Source of the DNA: Myxococcus stipitatus | GTDB lineage: Bacteria > Myxococcota > Myxococcia > Myxococcales > Myxococcaceae | Length of the DNA stretch: 64,000 nt | Assembly (NCBI RefSeq): GCF_037414475.1 | Contig: NZ_CP147913.1 | Coordinates: forward strand, 2,046,001-2,110,000 | Reading direction: 5' to 3' | In this document: piece by piece, positions 34,220 through 42,731 of the stretch | Numbering within the stretch: the stretch's first letter is position 1 | Layout of the letters: every line of letters begins with the position of its first letter | The notes under the pieces: model-generated | Told to the model about the DNA's origin: nothing | The model's input: the letters and a program-made list of their open reading frames with translations, nothing else | The model's database searches: none | Program-made: the position numbers and the translations under genes

Positions 34220-35311
34220 GTGCTCGACTTCACCTCCGCGCTCTACCTGGGGCTGGTGCATGCCAGCCGGACGCTCGAGCCCTGGGAGCAGCTCACCCTG
34301 GGCGCGCCCGCCGTCCTGGAGGAACCCGCCTGCGTGGCGAGGACGGAGCGCGACCTCGCGGAGTTGGTGGGCTGTGAGCGCGCGCTGTTGGCCCGGTCCA
34401 CGCTGCATGTGTTCTGGGATGTGTTCAGCGCGTTGGAGGGGCGCCGCGTCTCGCTGTTCTGGGACGACGGCGCCTATCCGGTGGCGAAGTGGGGCATCGA
34501 GGTGATGGCGGCGCGCGGTGTTCCCGCGCGTGGGTTCCACCACCACTCCCCCGAGAGCCTGGCGCGGAGGCTCCGCTCATCGGGGCAGGGCCGCAGGCCC
34601 GTGGTGGTCTGCGATGGCTGGTGTCCAGGATGCGGCGAACTGGCGCCGCTCGATGCGTACCTGCGCGTGGTCCGCGCGCATGGGGGGCTGCTCATCGTCG
34701 ATGACACCCAGGCCGTGGGTGTGCTGGGGCGAAGGCAGCGGGGCATGGCCCAGGGCGTGGGTGGAGGGGGCTCGCTGCGATGGCATGGGCTCGAGGGGCC
34801 GGACCTCGTGTGGTGTGGCTCCTTGGCCAAGGCGCTGGGGGTGCCCATGGCGGCCGTGGCGGGTGACGCCAGGTGGATGGCTCGCATCGAGGCTCGAGGC
34901 GAGACGCGGGTGCATTGCAGCCCGCCATCGGTCGCGGACCTTCATGCCGCGCGGCGGGCCCTCCTCATCAATCGCCGGGAGGGGGACGTGCTTCGCCGCG
35001 CGCTGGCCCTGCGGGTGGCGCACTTTCGCGAACAGCTGCGACGGGCGGGGCTGAGCTCCACGGGCGGGCTGTTCCCCGTGCAGCGCATGCGGATTCCCCT
35101 CGGTGTGGACTCGCGCCGCGTCCATGAGCGGCTGCGTCGCGGGGGCGTTCGCACCGTGCTTCAGCGCTCGCGCTGTGGGCCGGACGTTTCGGTGAGCTTC
35201 ATCGTCACCACCCGGCACGACACGCCGGAGCTGACTCACGCCGTGGAGCTTCTGGCCGAGGCCCTCCACGACGAACAACACGAGAGGACACGACATGAAC
35301 GAGTGGCATGA
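34220..35311 (+). CDS. PLP-dependent aminotransferase-fold enzyme (AONS/KBL-like)
   Basis: A 363-aa fold-type I PLP enzyme resembling the 8-amino-7-oxononanoate synthase/2-amino-3-ketobutyrate ligase group. Landmarks are LLIVDDTQAVGVLG (Asp161-Asp162, where Asp binds the pyridine nitrogen) and WCGSLAKALG with Lys204 as the probable Schiff-base lysine. Compared with biotin-pathway enzymes the N-terminus is short and the usual HGSGxxGSR loop is not evident, so specificity may differ. GTG 34220 starts just after the previous gene; the 3' end overlaps the next gene by 17 bp. In this locus it may make or process a small amino-ketone or act non-canonically; both are guesses. Confidence 0.75.
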   Translation: MLDFTSALYLGLVHASRTLEPWEQLTLGAPAVLEEPACVARTERDLAELVGCERALLARSTLHVFWDVFSALEGRRVSLFWDDGAYPVAKWGIEVMAARGVPARGFHHHSPESLARRLRSSGQGRRPVVVCDGWCPGCGELAPLDAYLRVVRAHGGLLIVDDTQAVGVLGRRQRGMAQGVGGGGSLRWHGLEGPDLVWCGSLAKALGVPMAAVAGDARWMARIEARGETRVHCSPPSVADLHAARRALLINRREGDVLRRALALRVAHFREQLRRAGLSSTGGLFPVQRMRIPLGVDSRRVHERLRRGGVRTVLQRSRCGPDVSVSFIVTTRHDTPELTHAVELLAEALHDEQHERTRHERVA

Positions 35312-36221
35312 AGGTGGAGACACGCGAGAGTTCGAGGGGACGGAAGAGTCCTTCGTCCAGCGGCCGCGCGCGGCAACCAAGCGCAAGGGGCGGGGCGACA
35401 TGAGGGCCGCGAGTACCCGCCGCCTTCCGGGAGGAGTTCGTGTCACCCCGACCCAGCGCGCGGGCCTCCAGAAGCGCGTCGCGACGAAGCCAGGCCGGGG
35501 TTTGAGGAAGCCAAACCCGAGGAGGCGTTGGCCTCGACTCCGGCCCTGGCGCTTCCTGGGCGTGAGCTACCGGCCACCCCTCGTGGTCGAGCCTCCTCCC
35601 GAGGCAAGCCCACCACCGCCGCCACCGCCACGAAACACCGCGACAGGTGGCTCCGCGACTCCGCCCGAGCCACCTCCGTACAATGACGCCCCGGAGGATG
35701 ACATGCCCGAGGAGCCCGTGGATGAGCCTTCCGAGCCCGATACGCAGGAGGAACTCTCCACGTCCGGGCCGCGCATCTCGTGGTCGAAGGTGACGGTGGA
35801 GCGATATCCATTCACCCGCTTCCCCGACGGGGGTGGGGTGTACGTCGTGGAGGAGGAGGGACACCCGCTCTTCGTGGGTGAGACGCACCACTTCCAGACG
35901 CACTGGAGGGAGAGACTGTCGGCGCTCTACCAGATGGGTTTCACGCGCCGGGGAGGACGGCTGCTCAAGCCCCTCACCCTGTGGTTCGCGAGGCTCCAGC
36001 CCAACACCCCCGGCGCACGCCAGCAGGTGCAACGCGCCCTCCGCCTGGCCCTGCCGCGCGCGGGTGTCGTGCGCACGGGAGCCCTGCGCAACCCTGGCTT
36101 CGTCGAGGAGGACTCCAGCGACGACCTGTCCGCCCTTCCCGGCCTGTTCCCTCGATGCACCTGGGGGCGCGAGGCCCTCCAGGCACTGAGGAGCCCGCCT
36201 CCTCCGCGCTCCCATCGCTAG
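35295..36221 (+). CDS. Disordered basic protein with C-terminal GIY-YIG-like domain
   Basis: A 308-aa protein in two parts. Residues 1-165 are disordered: acidic start, then Arg/Lys-rich (RRWPRLRPWRF) and Pro-rich (PPPEASPPPPPPP), then a Glu/Asp/Pro spacer. Residues ~170-280 contain GGGVYVVEEEG and, 10 residues on, LFVGETHHF and then WRERLSALY, with the spacing and key residues of a GIY-YIG module (G-V-Y183-V, V194-G195-E-T, Arg205). GIY-YIG proteins cut DNA via a single metal and a catalytic Tyr/Arg/Glu set; a clear downstream Glu is not obvious, so activity is unsure. Its start overlaps the PLP gene, and its 3' end overlaps the convergent activator gene by 4 bp. Confidence 0.65.
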   Translation: MNEWHEGGDTREFEGTEESFVQRPRAATKRKGRGDMRAASTRRLPGGVRVTPTQRAGLQKRVATKPGRGLRKPNPRRRWPRLRPWRFLGVSYRPPLVVEPPPEASPPPPPPPRNTATGGSATPPEPPPYNDAPEDDMPEEPVDEPSEPDTQEELSTSGPRISWSKVTVERYPFTRFPDGGGVYVVEEEGHPLFVGETHHFQTHWRERLSALYQMGFTRRGGRLLKPLTLWFARLQPNTPGARQQVQRALRLALPRAGVVRTGALRNPGFVEEDSSDDLSALPGLFPRCTWGREALQALRSPPPPRSHR

Positions 36222-37576
36222 TCCTCCTGCTGAGCGCGGCGGAGCTGGAGCGCGCGGTCCGTGACACCCAGGCGCCGGGCCGCGCGCTGGAGGTTGCCGT
36301 CCTCCTCCTCGAGCACCAGACGAATCGCCATCTCCGAGGCGCTCCGTCCAATCTCCTTCAGCCCCATCCCCATCGTCAGCGCGTGCTGCACGGCTCGCGC
36401 GAAGGACTTGTCGCGCCACTCTCCGAGCCCGTGGAGGGAGGGCAGTTCATCGGAGGGAATGTCGCCCACGGTGATGGGCCCGGAGCCCACGTGGCGCTTG
36501 CAGATGCGGCCCATGAGCTGCCGCAGCTCGCGGATGTTCCCTGGGTAGTTGCGCTGGAGCAGGTAGTCGCGCACGCGTGGGTCCAGGGCCAGCTCCACGT
36601 CGGGCCGCATCGTCCGGAGGAAGTGCAGCGCGAGAGGCAGGATGTCCTCGGGCCGCTCGCGCAAGGGCGGCAGCCGGCAGACCCAGCTCGAGATGCGATG
36701 GAAGAAGTCGCGGCGGAAGGCGCCCTGGCTGACTTCCTCACTCAACTCTCGATTGGTCGCGCAGACCAACCGGAAGTCCGCGTGCTGCCAGGTGTTGGAG
36801 CCGACGCGCTTGTATGAATGCTCCTGCACCACGCGCAGCAACTGCGCTTGGAGGGCCAGTGGGAGCTCCCCCACTTCATCCAGGAACAGCGTCCCCTCAT
36901 GGGCCATGGCGAAGGCCCCATCCCGGATGCCCGCCGCGCCCGTGAAGGCGCCTCGCTCGTGGCCGAAGAACTCACTGCCCGACAGCTCCGGGACCACCGT
37001 CGTGCAGTCCAGCGTCACCAGGTCTCGCTTGTGCGAGCGCCGGTCGAGCTCGTGGATGAGGCGCGCGACCTCCTCCTTGCCGGTACCGCTCTCTCCAAGC
37101 AACAACACCGAGGCGTCCGTGAAGGTCGCCACCTCGACGATTTGCCGGAGCACGGGGAGCCAGGAGGGAGAGCGCCCCACCAACCGCCGCTGCACCACAG
37201 CGGAGTCGATGATCCGGTCCACGGCGTCCCAACGCTCCAACCGCGCGGAAATCTCCGTCACCGCGTCGTGTGAGCCATCCCATGCAATCACATCCGCGGC
37301 CCCTTCGAGGAGCAGCCGCCAGCAAGCGCCCTCCGCCAGCGCCCGCTCCGACGTGGCCACCGCCAGCACCCGCGTCGAGGCGTTCAGCCGGCATCGCCGC
37401 AAGACGTCCAGCGTCATCGCCCCCACCTCGTCGAACACCAGGATGCCAAGTCCGGCGAGCACTCCCTCCGCGCACTCCGGCTCGATGCCGGCCCTCCCCA
37501 GTGACTCCAACACCCTAGGGCGCAGGACAGCCGCACCACTCCCCACGAAGCGAATCCAGGTCCTCATGCGCGTCAT
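36218..37576 (-). CDS. Sigma-54-dependent enhancer-binding regulator (copy A)
   Basis: A 452-aa bacterial enhancer-binding protein. Residues 1-115 form a receiver-like sensor domain without an obvious phosphorylation-competent acidic pocket. The AAA+ domain follows: Walker A GESGTGKE (161-168), the sigma-54 contact loop GAFTGA (209-214), Walker B GTLFLDE (ending 234) and sensor segments through ~residue 390. A Fis-like HTH (RAARRLGVTDRALQLR, ~435-450) ends it. It hydrolyses ATP to open sigma-54 holoenzyme. ATG 37576 is chosen because the near-identical copy B shares that start. It converges with the five-gene locus, and its promoter region is shared with an arylsulfatase remnant. Confidence 0.93.
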   Translation of the reverse strand: MTRMRTWIRFVGSGAAVLRPRVLESLGRAGIEPECAEGVLAGLGILVFDEVGAMTLDVLRRCRLNASTRVLAVATSERALAEGACWRLLLEGAADVIAWDGSHDAVTEISARLERWDAVDRIIDSAVVQRRLVGRSPSWLPVLRQIVEVATFTDASVLLLGESGTGKEEVARLIHELDRRSHKRDLVTLDCTTVVPELSGSEFFGHERGAFTGAAGIRDGAFAMAHEGTLFLDEVGELPLALQAQLLRVVQEHSYKRVGSNTWQHADFRLVCATNRELSEEVSQGAFRRDFFHRISSWVCRLPPLRERPEDILPLALHFLRTMRPDVELALDPRVRDYLLQRNYPGNIRELRQLMGRICKRHVGSGPITVGDIPSDELPSLHGLGEWRDKSFARAVQHALTMGMGLKEIGRSASEMAIRLVLEEEDGNLQRAARRLGVTDRALQLRRAQQED

Positions 37577-38032
37577 GCCCCAGGTCCGGTCCCGACGAAG
37601 AAAACCCACCCATGAGATTGGGCGGGTATTTTCTTCAACGTCATGAACGCAGACAGTTCAGAGGAATGATTTCTCATTTCGCGACAACAACTGTCACATG
37701 GACGCCAGCCGTCTCGCACCTACGTCCAAACCCTCATCCGTCCGAATCCGACAATGCCCCGCAATTCCTCTCACCTGCGGGCGGGTATCCCACCTTGGCG
37801 GCCGATGGCTGCCCCCTCCAGGGCGAGCCGGCGCGCGGGCGTTCGCCCGTCCCGAGAGGCAGAGCGGCCTGACAACGATGGCGGCAGGGAGGAGCACGGG
37901 CCCTCGCTGCGCCGATGCTCCCGCCAGATTCAGTCCCACCGCAACTTATGGACGTTTCCAGTGCCCGAGTGCGTCAAGGCGTCGAGGTGTCGACATGGCG
38001 AAGCAGCAACCGAACTTCCTCATCATCTGGGG
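36649..38032 (-). repeat. Direct repeat, copy A (activator gene 5' two-thirds plus divergent promoter)
   Basis: This 1384-bp segment is repeated in the same orientation at 44315-45615. The part inside the activator gene is nearly identical between copies, with only scattered substitutions. The upstream part (37577-38032) is clearly related but diverged with indels. Homology ends abruptly at both edges. The two copies flank about 6.3 kb that includes the DyP-peroxidase operon. Confidence 0.9.
37577..37994. other. Divergent promoter region between activator and arylsulfatase remnant
   Basis: No gene seen. Compared with its copy at 45243-45577, conserved blocks include CTGTCACATGGACGCCAG (near 37691) and GTGCCCGAGTGCGTCAAGGC (near 37961, just before the remnant start), while the middle is diverged. 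The blocks that survive in both copies are candidates for activator binding or promoter elements; no strict -24/-12 element was found. Confidence 0.5.
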
Positions 38033-38072
38033 CGAGGACATCTCAACTCAACTCAACGCGTCCGAACGGTGA
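37995..38072 (+). pseudogene. Arylsulfatase N-terminal fragment (copy A)
   Basis: ATG 37995 begins MAKQQPNFLIIWGED, matching the N-terminus of type I arylsulfatases (MA-K-PNIL-IWGDD), then homology stops after about 16 codons and the frame ends at 38072. Only the start of the gene survives. It was originally divergent from the sigma-54 activator, implying that the activator once controlled a sulfatase. Confidence 0.65.
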
Positions 38073-38233
38073 CGGTGTCACGCACCGAAGCGCGTGATGC
38101 CGGACTCGACATACCTCTCCGCCCTGCAGCCCGCGGCGACGGAACAACGCGTGCTCGGCCGCCAGCGTCCCTGTGGTTGAAACGGCGGGGTCCCACTCCA
38201 AACCTGAAGTGAGCGAAGACAAGGAGCCCATCG

Positions 38234-38767
38234 ATGGAGATCAAGCCCCAGGCCATGGCCATTCCCAAGTCGACTGAGCACCTCGAGCGCGGGAAGTACG
38301 GTCCGATTTTTCCGAAGACCCCCGCCTGTTATGGATTCACGATTGTTGCCAACGTCAAGCAGGGACACGCTGACGCACTGCGCGCCTATGGCCCGAGGCT
38401 AGCGGAAGCACTCAAGGCCAACCCCGACCTTCTCGCACCACTCAAGCTCCACTACCTCCGCTGGGTGCTCTTCGACGATGACACCCGCTTCATGTATCAG
38501 GGCATCTTCGACACCGATTTCGACAAATACACCGAAGACGCGGTCGTTCTCTTCTCGCAGTCCGGAATCGACACCGCCTTCGAGCACCTGGAGGGGTTTC
38601 CCATGGACTGGAAGACGAACACGCCTGCGTTCATCAAGTTCCTCCGAGACCATCAGTGCAACAGCTTTCTCGAGTACGGCGAGTACCCGTACTTCACGGG
38701 CGATGACATCAAGAAGGCATTGAAAATCAAAGCCTCGCTCGCCGAAATGCTCGAGCAGATGCAATAG
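38234..38767 (+). CDS. Hypothetical protein, first gene of DyP operon
   Basis: A 177-aa cytoplasmic protein without a named family. It has CYGFTIVANVKQGHADALRAYG near residue 32, then LHYLRWVLFDDDTRFMYQGIFDTDFDKYTEDAV, a pattern I associate with a ferredoxin-like alpha/beta module found beside or fused to heme peroxidases. The C-terminus is helical. ATG 38234 has AAGGAG 8-13 bases upstream, a strong site. It begins a four-gene run, with only 9 bp to the next gene, leading to a DyP-type peroxidase and a flavin reductase-like protein, so it probably works in the same redox process. Confidence 0.7.
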   Translation: MEIKPQAMAIPKSTEHLERGKYGPIFPKTPACYGFTIVANVKQGHADALRAYGPRLAEALKANPDLLAPLKLHYLRWVLFDDDTRFMYQGIFDTDFDKYTEDAVVLFSQSGIDTAFEHLEGFPMDWKTNTPAFIKFLRDHQCNSFLEYGEYPYFTGDDIKKALKIKASLAEMLEQMQ

Positions 38768-38776
38768 AGGCCCATC

Positions 38777-39793
38777 ATGAGTGAAACGTCGGGGCGAACA
38801 TACAATCAGAACCACACGCCGAGGCGATACATGAGAGAGCATCGGCGGGTCAGCGTCTACACGTCCTGGAGCTACCCGGGGGAAGCCAATCGAAACCCCG
38901 CCGAAATGGACAATCGGTTTTCGACGATGACCGAGGTCCGCCGAGTCCTCTGGCCCGATTACGAGTCCGAGCAATGGGCAGACCCGCTGAGGTTCCAGCA
39001 AGGCATCGCGGGCTCACTGGAACTCTTCTTCTGGGCGTGGGTGAAGTTCCAGCAGGTCATCGAGGAGGTCACCGGACACAAGGTCCCCATGTTCCAGCGG
39101 GTCGACCAGGCGGGTTTCTCCCTGCCACTCGACGAGCGGGTCCTCTCCGATGTGGATACGCTGCTCGTCTTCGGTCTGGACCACAACGTCACTGGGCAGG
39201 TGGCCGCCCCGGAGGAGATAGAAGCGGTGCGCGAGTTCCTCGGGCGCGAAGGCACCTGCCTGGTGATAGGCCCACACCACGATGTGGGGCACTCACCGGA
39301 CCAGGCGGAGCGCGCCCTGGAATACGCCCATCATGGCGACGCGCTGGTGCCTCGTCAGCAACGGTTCGGCGGCTTTACGCGCTCTTTGATGAATGGGCTG
39401 GGAATCCCCGTCGAGAACCGTTGGGGACTCCGCCCGGCCGTCGTCGAAGGTACGAATCGAAGCACTCCCTTGACGGTGATGGAAGACCTGGATACGCGCG
39501 GCTGGCTCTCCGGGGTGCGGAACTTCAACTTTCACATGCACCTGCCGCACTATGCGGTCACGACGGAGGACTCCCGGTCGGTTCGTGTCCTGGCCAAGCA
39601 GCCGATCGACCTGACCCGGCCACATCCATTCACGAACGAGGGAAACACCGAGTTCAACGCGCTGGTATGGATGCCGCCGGATGACGGCAGGGCTGGCGAT
39701 GTGCTGGTCGCTGACTCCACCAACTTCAGCACCTTGTTCGGAGCGGATGAGAGCCTCGTGCGCTTCTGGAAGAACCTCGCCACGGTCCACTGA
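38777..39793 (+). CDS. Hypothetical protein of DyP operon, possible amidotransferase-like fold
   Basis: A 338-aa protein, not recognised. The middle contains VDTLLVFGLDHNVTGQ, an alpha/beta core strand with EEIEAVREFLGREGTCLVIGPHHDVGH, which resembles the class-I glutamine amidotransferase/ThuA-type fold, but no clear nucleophilic cysteine elbow is seen. Histidine-rich segments (GPHHDVGH; NFHMHLPHYAV) might bind metal or heme. No signal peptide. It starts 9 bp after the previous gene and its stop is 1 bp from the next start, so translation is coupled. Function unknown beyond the operon context. Confidence 0.7.
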   Translation: MSETSGRTYNQNHTPRRYMREHRRVSVYTSWSYPGEANRNPAEMDNRFSTMTEVRRVLWPDYESEQWADPLRFQQGIAGSLELFFWAWVKFQQVIEEVTGHKVPMFQRVDQAGFSLPLDERVLSDVDTLLVFGLDHNVTGQVAAPEEIEAVREFLGREGTCLVIGPHHDVGHSPDQAERALEYAHHGDALVPRQQRFGGFTRSLMNGLGIPVENRWGLRPAVVEGTNRSTPLTVMEDLDTRGWLSGVRNFNFHMHLPHYAVTTEDSRSVRVLAKQPIDLTRPHPFTNEGNTEFNALVWMPPDDGRAGDVLVADSTNFSTLFGADESLVRFWKNLATVH

Positions 39794-39794
39794 G

Positions 39795-41108
39795 ATGCTC
39801 GAACTCGATGACATCCAAAGCGGCGTGCTGCGGCCCCGTCCTTCTCCGTACGTCGCGACCTACATCCTCCTCCGCATCGACGACCGGAGGGAGGGACGGG
39901 AGTTGATGAGACGGCTCTGCCCGGCGGTGAACGCGGCCGCCCATCCGAGCAGTTCGGTCGCGGATTGCTGGCTCAGCGTCGCGCTCACGTACCACGGGCT
40001 CGAGGCGCTGGGCGTACCACGGGACTCCCTGGACAGCTTCGCGTGGGAGTTCCAGCAGGGGATGGCCGCCCGGGCAAAGGCGCTGGGAGACGACGGCGAA
40101 AGCAGCCCCGAACATTGGGAACCCCCGCTGGGAACGCGCGATGTCCATGTCGTGCTGACCGCACTTTCGCCGGAGCAGGTTCAACTGGAAGCCGCGCTGG
40201 AGCGCGCGCACCAGGCCCTGCGGGCGCTTGGCGGCGTCACGGCGATATGGCGTCAGGACTGCCACGCCCTGAGCACCGGCAAGGAGCCTTTCGGCTTCAA
40301 GGACGGCATCAGTCATCCGGCCGTCGAGGAGAGCGGTATTTCAGGAAGCAATCCCCACGAGGCGCCGCTCAAGGCTGGCGAGTTCGTCCTCGGCTACCCC
40401 GATGAGACGGGCAGTCTGCCGCCGATGCCCTGGCCTGACGTCCTGGGGCGCAATGGAACATACGTCGCCTTCCGCAAGCTTCATCAACGGGTGGCCGCGT
40501 TCAGGCAGTACTTGCAAGCCACCGCAACTCCCCGGGAGGACGAGGAGTTCCTGGCAGCGAAGATGATGGGGAGGTGGCGAAGCGGCGCGCCACTGGCGCT
40601 GTGCCCCCACCACGACGCTCCGGACCTGGGCGCCGACTCGTCGCGGAACAACGCCTTCCTCTATTCAGATGACTCGACTGGGTACAAGACGCCTCCCGCA
40701 TCGCATGTCCGGCGAGCGAACCCTCGCGACGCTTCCGTCGCTGGCGTGGTCAGACTCCACCGGATGATCCGGCGCGGAACGGCCTACGGGCCCGAGCTGC
40801 CCGAGGGCACCCTCGAGGACGATGGCGCCGAGCGCGGACTGATGTTCGCCTTCATCGGCGCGCACCTCGGACGGCAGTTCGAGTTCGTACAGTCAGAATG
40901 GGTCAACGGCGGTGACTTCCTCGGACTGGGTGATGCGAAGGACCCCTTGGCCGGCGCGAATGACGGGGAGGGCGAGTTCTCAATCCCGAAGCGGCCCATC
41001 CCCAGGCGCTTGCAAGGCCTCCCGCGATTCGTGGTCACCCGTGGAGGCGAGTACGGCTTCATGCCCGGGCTCCGGGCACTGCGATGGCTCGCGGACCTGC
41101 GGACATGA
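39795..41108 (+). CDS. DyP-type heme peroxidase
   Basis: A 437-aa dye-decolorizing peroxidase. It has the GxxDG motif in GFKDGISHP with the distal Asp, a proximal heme histidine in RLHRMIRRG, and a C-terminal GLMFAFIGAHLGRQFEFVQ segment typical of the family. These enzymes use H2O2 to oxidise dyes, lignin-like phenols or other substrates; heme iron coordination is by the His in LHRMIRR. ATG 39795 gives the normal start; no Tat signal is present, so it is cytoplasmic or encapsulated. It overlaps the next gene by 4 bp (ATGA), indicating a coupled redox partner. Confidence 0.9.
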   Translation: MLELDDIQSGVLRPRPSPYVATYILLRIDDRREGRELMRRLCPAVNAAAHPSSSVADCWLSVALTYHGLEALGVPRDSLDSFAWEFQQGMAARAKALGDDGESSPEHWEPPLGTRDVHVVLTALSPEQVQLEAALERAHQALRALGGVTAIWRQDCHALSTGKEPFGFKDGISHPAVEESGISGSNPHEAPLKAGEFVLGYPDETGSLPPMPWPDVLGRNGTYVAFRKLHQRVAAFRQYLQATATPREDEEFLAAKMMGRWRSGAPLALCPHHDAPDLGADSSRNNAFLYSDDSTGYKTPPASHVRRANPRDASVAGVVRLHRMIRRGTAYGPELPEGTLEDDGAERGLMFAFIGAHLGRQFEFVQSEWVNGGDFLGLGDAKDPLAGANDGEGEFSIPKRPIPRRLQGLPRFVVTRGGEYGFMPGLRALRWLADLRT

Positions 41109-42532
41109 GCGGCTCGGAGCGCATGGATGTCGTCGTCATCGGCGCCGGCCCCGCGGGGCTGCTCGCGGCGCTCAGAGCCGGCGACCTGGGCGCGAGGACC
41201 GCCCTCGTCACTCGCGACGCGTTCGGGGGCATGGCGGCCCATGACGGGCCGGTCCCGGTGAGGACGCTGGCTCAGGCGGCACGGCTGCTCCGAGACGCTC
41301 GGGAGCTGGGGCGCTATGGCATCACCGTGAAGGAGCCTGTGCTGGATTATGGGCGGCTGCTGACCCGCGTGCGCGAGGTGACCGGCGAGGTTCGCGCGCG
41401 AGCGGCCCTGCGCGAACAAATCGCCGCGGCGGGGGTCTCCGTCTACGAGCACATCGGCGCGGCGCGCTTCGTAGACCCGCACACCGTCGAGACCCCGCGC
41501 GGGCTGTCGTTTCTGGCCGAGAAGTTCATCCTCTGCACCGGCGGCGTGAGCCGGCGCCTCCGGGTCCCGGGATTCGAGCTCACGGCAACCCACAGCGATG
41601 CGTGGAACCTGGCCGCCGTCCCGCCAACCCTGGTGGTCGTCGGCGGTGGCGCCACGGGTGTGCAGGTCGCGTCGGTCTTCAATGCGTTCGGCTCGCGGGT
41701 GCAGCTCTTCCAGGCCTCGGCGCGCATCCTGCCGACCGAGGATGAAGACGTGTCCGCCGCCGTCGCCGAGTCCTTTCGTCAGGCCGGAATGGTGGTGCGC
41801 GAGGACTTCGGCGCCATTGAACGCTTCGAGAAGACACCGGGCGGAGTGCGGATGGTCTTCGTTCGAGACAGTTTGAGAGACAGCGTCGAAGCCGCGCTCC
41901 TCGTCGTCGCGGTGGGCTGGACGGCCGACACCTCCACGCTCAACCTCGCGGCCGCCGGAGTCGAGACCGACTCGCGGGGGTTCGTGCGCGTCGATGAGCA
42001 TCTGCGGACGTCCGCGCCGCACATTTTCGCCGCTGGAGACGTGACGGGGCGCCGGATGCTGGTCCCCCAGGCGATGCAAGATGGATTCGTCGCGGGCTCC
42101 AACTCGGCGCGAGCTCCCATGGTGACAGTCACGGACGAGGTGTGTCCCATCGGCAGCTTTACCAATCCCGAGTACGCGCAGGCGGGCCTGACCGAGGCGA
42201 AGGCGCGTCAAGCGCACGACGTCGTCGTGGCCGTGGTGCACTTCGACACGACGACGCGGACCCTCATCGATGGGCGGACGGCCGGCTTCTGCAAGCTCAT
42301 CGTCGACCGTGCTACGCGGAAAATCCTGGGTTGCCATGTCGTGGGTGAGCAGGCCGTCGACCTGGTCCAGACCGCGGCGATTGCCATGGTGGCGGGGCTG
42401 CAAGTAGATGAACTGGCTCGTGTTCCGCTCTCGTTCCCCACCTATACCGGGATTCTCGGGCGTGCGGCCGCCATCGCTGCCCGCCAGCTTCAAGTCGACG
42501 TGGACCGAGTTCGCATCGCAGAGCTTCTTTGA
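41105..42532 (+). CDS. Pyridine nucleotide-disulfide oxidoreductase-like flavoprotein lacking redox cysteines
   Basis: A 475-aa FAD/NAD(P)-binding protein of the dihydrolipoamide dehydrogenase/glutathione reductase fold: VVVIGAGPAGLLAAL at the N-terminus, VVVGGGATGVQVASVF for NAD(P) and HIFAAGDVTG for FAD, with a dimerisation domain (PEYAQAGLTEAKA onwards). The segment that should hold the CxxxxC redox disulfide reads AFGGMAAHDGPVPVRTL, with no cysteines, so disulfide reduction by the classical mechanism is not possible. It may transfer electrons to the DyP peroxidase or act on a different acceptor. ATG 41105 overlaps the peroxidase stop by 4 bp. Confidence 0.85.
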   Translation: MSGSERMDVVVIGAGPAGLLAALRAGDLGARTALVTRDAFGGMAAHDGPVPVRTLAQAARLLRDARELGRYGITVKEPVLDYGRLLTRVREVTGEVRARAALREQIAAAGVSVYEHIGAARFVDPHTVETPRGLSFLAEKFILCTGGVSRRLRVPGFELTATHSDAWNLAAVPPTLVVVGGGATGVQVASVFNAFGSRVQLFQASARILPTEDEDVSAAVAESFRQAGMVVREDFGAIERFEKTPGGVRMVFVRDSLRDSVEAALLVVAVGWTADTSTLNLAAAGVETDSRGFVRVDEHLRTSAPHIFAAGDVTGRRMLVPQAMQDGFVAGSNSARAPMVTVTDEVCPIGSFTNPEYAQAGLTEAKARQAHDVVVAVVHFDTTTRTLIDGRTAGFCKLIVDRATRKILGCHVVGEQAVDLVQTAAIAMVAGLQVDELARVPLSFPTYTGILGRAAAIAARQLQVDVDRVRIAELL

Positions 42533-42573
42533 TGTCAATGACCACGACGGGTGAGATTCGGAAGATGTCCAAT

Positions 42574-42731
42574 TGACGGACAAGCTGAACCGCTTCTTCG
42601 AGGCGGTCCGTGCCCCCTCCATGAAGACCGACGAGGCGTTCTGGACGGACTTCCAGCGGAAGTTTGGCTTCGCAACGCTGACACCCTCCGAGCGCGTCAC
42701 ACCGATGAACGCCGCCAACCTCTGTCCGGAG
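42574..42731 (+). pseudogene. Fragment of class V aminotransferase gene
   Basis: These 158 bp align without gaps to 51383-51540, an internal part of the intact class-V aminotransferase gene, in the same orientation, with scattered substitutions, mostly at third codon positions. Both edges are sharp: upstream sequence is unrelated and downstream sequence is an IS256-family fragment. It encodes an internal segment only (KLNRFFEAVRAPSMKTDEAF onwards) and cannot be functional. Confidence 0.85.

Noticed and set aside
32312..34546. 744-codon minus-strand frame in the five-gene locus
   Set aside because: Antisense shadow of the 605-aa gene; translation is Arg/His-rich with no domain.
40784..42731. 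Long minus-strand continuation of the IS256 fragment
   Set aside because: Only the first ~66 codons (42732-42931) match a transposase; the rest is antisense to the aminotransferase fragment and the DyP operon.
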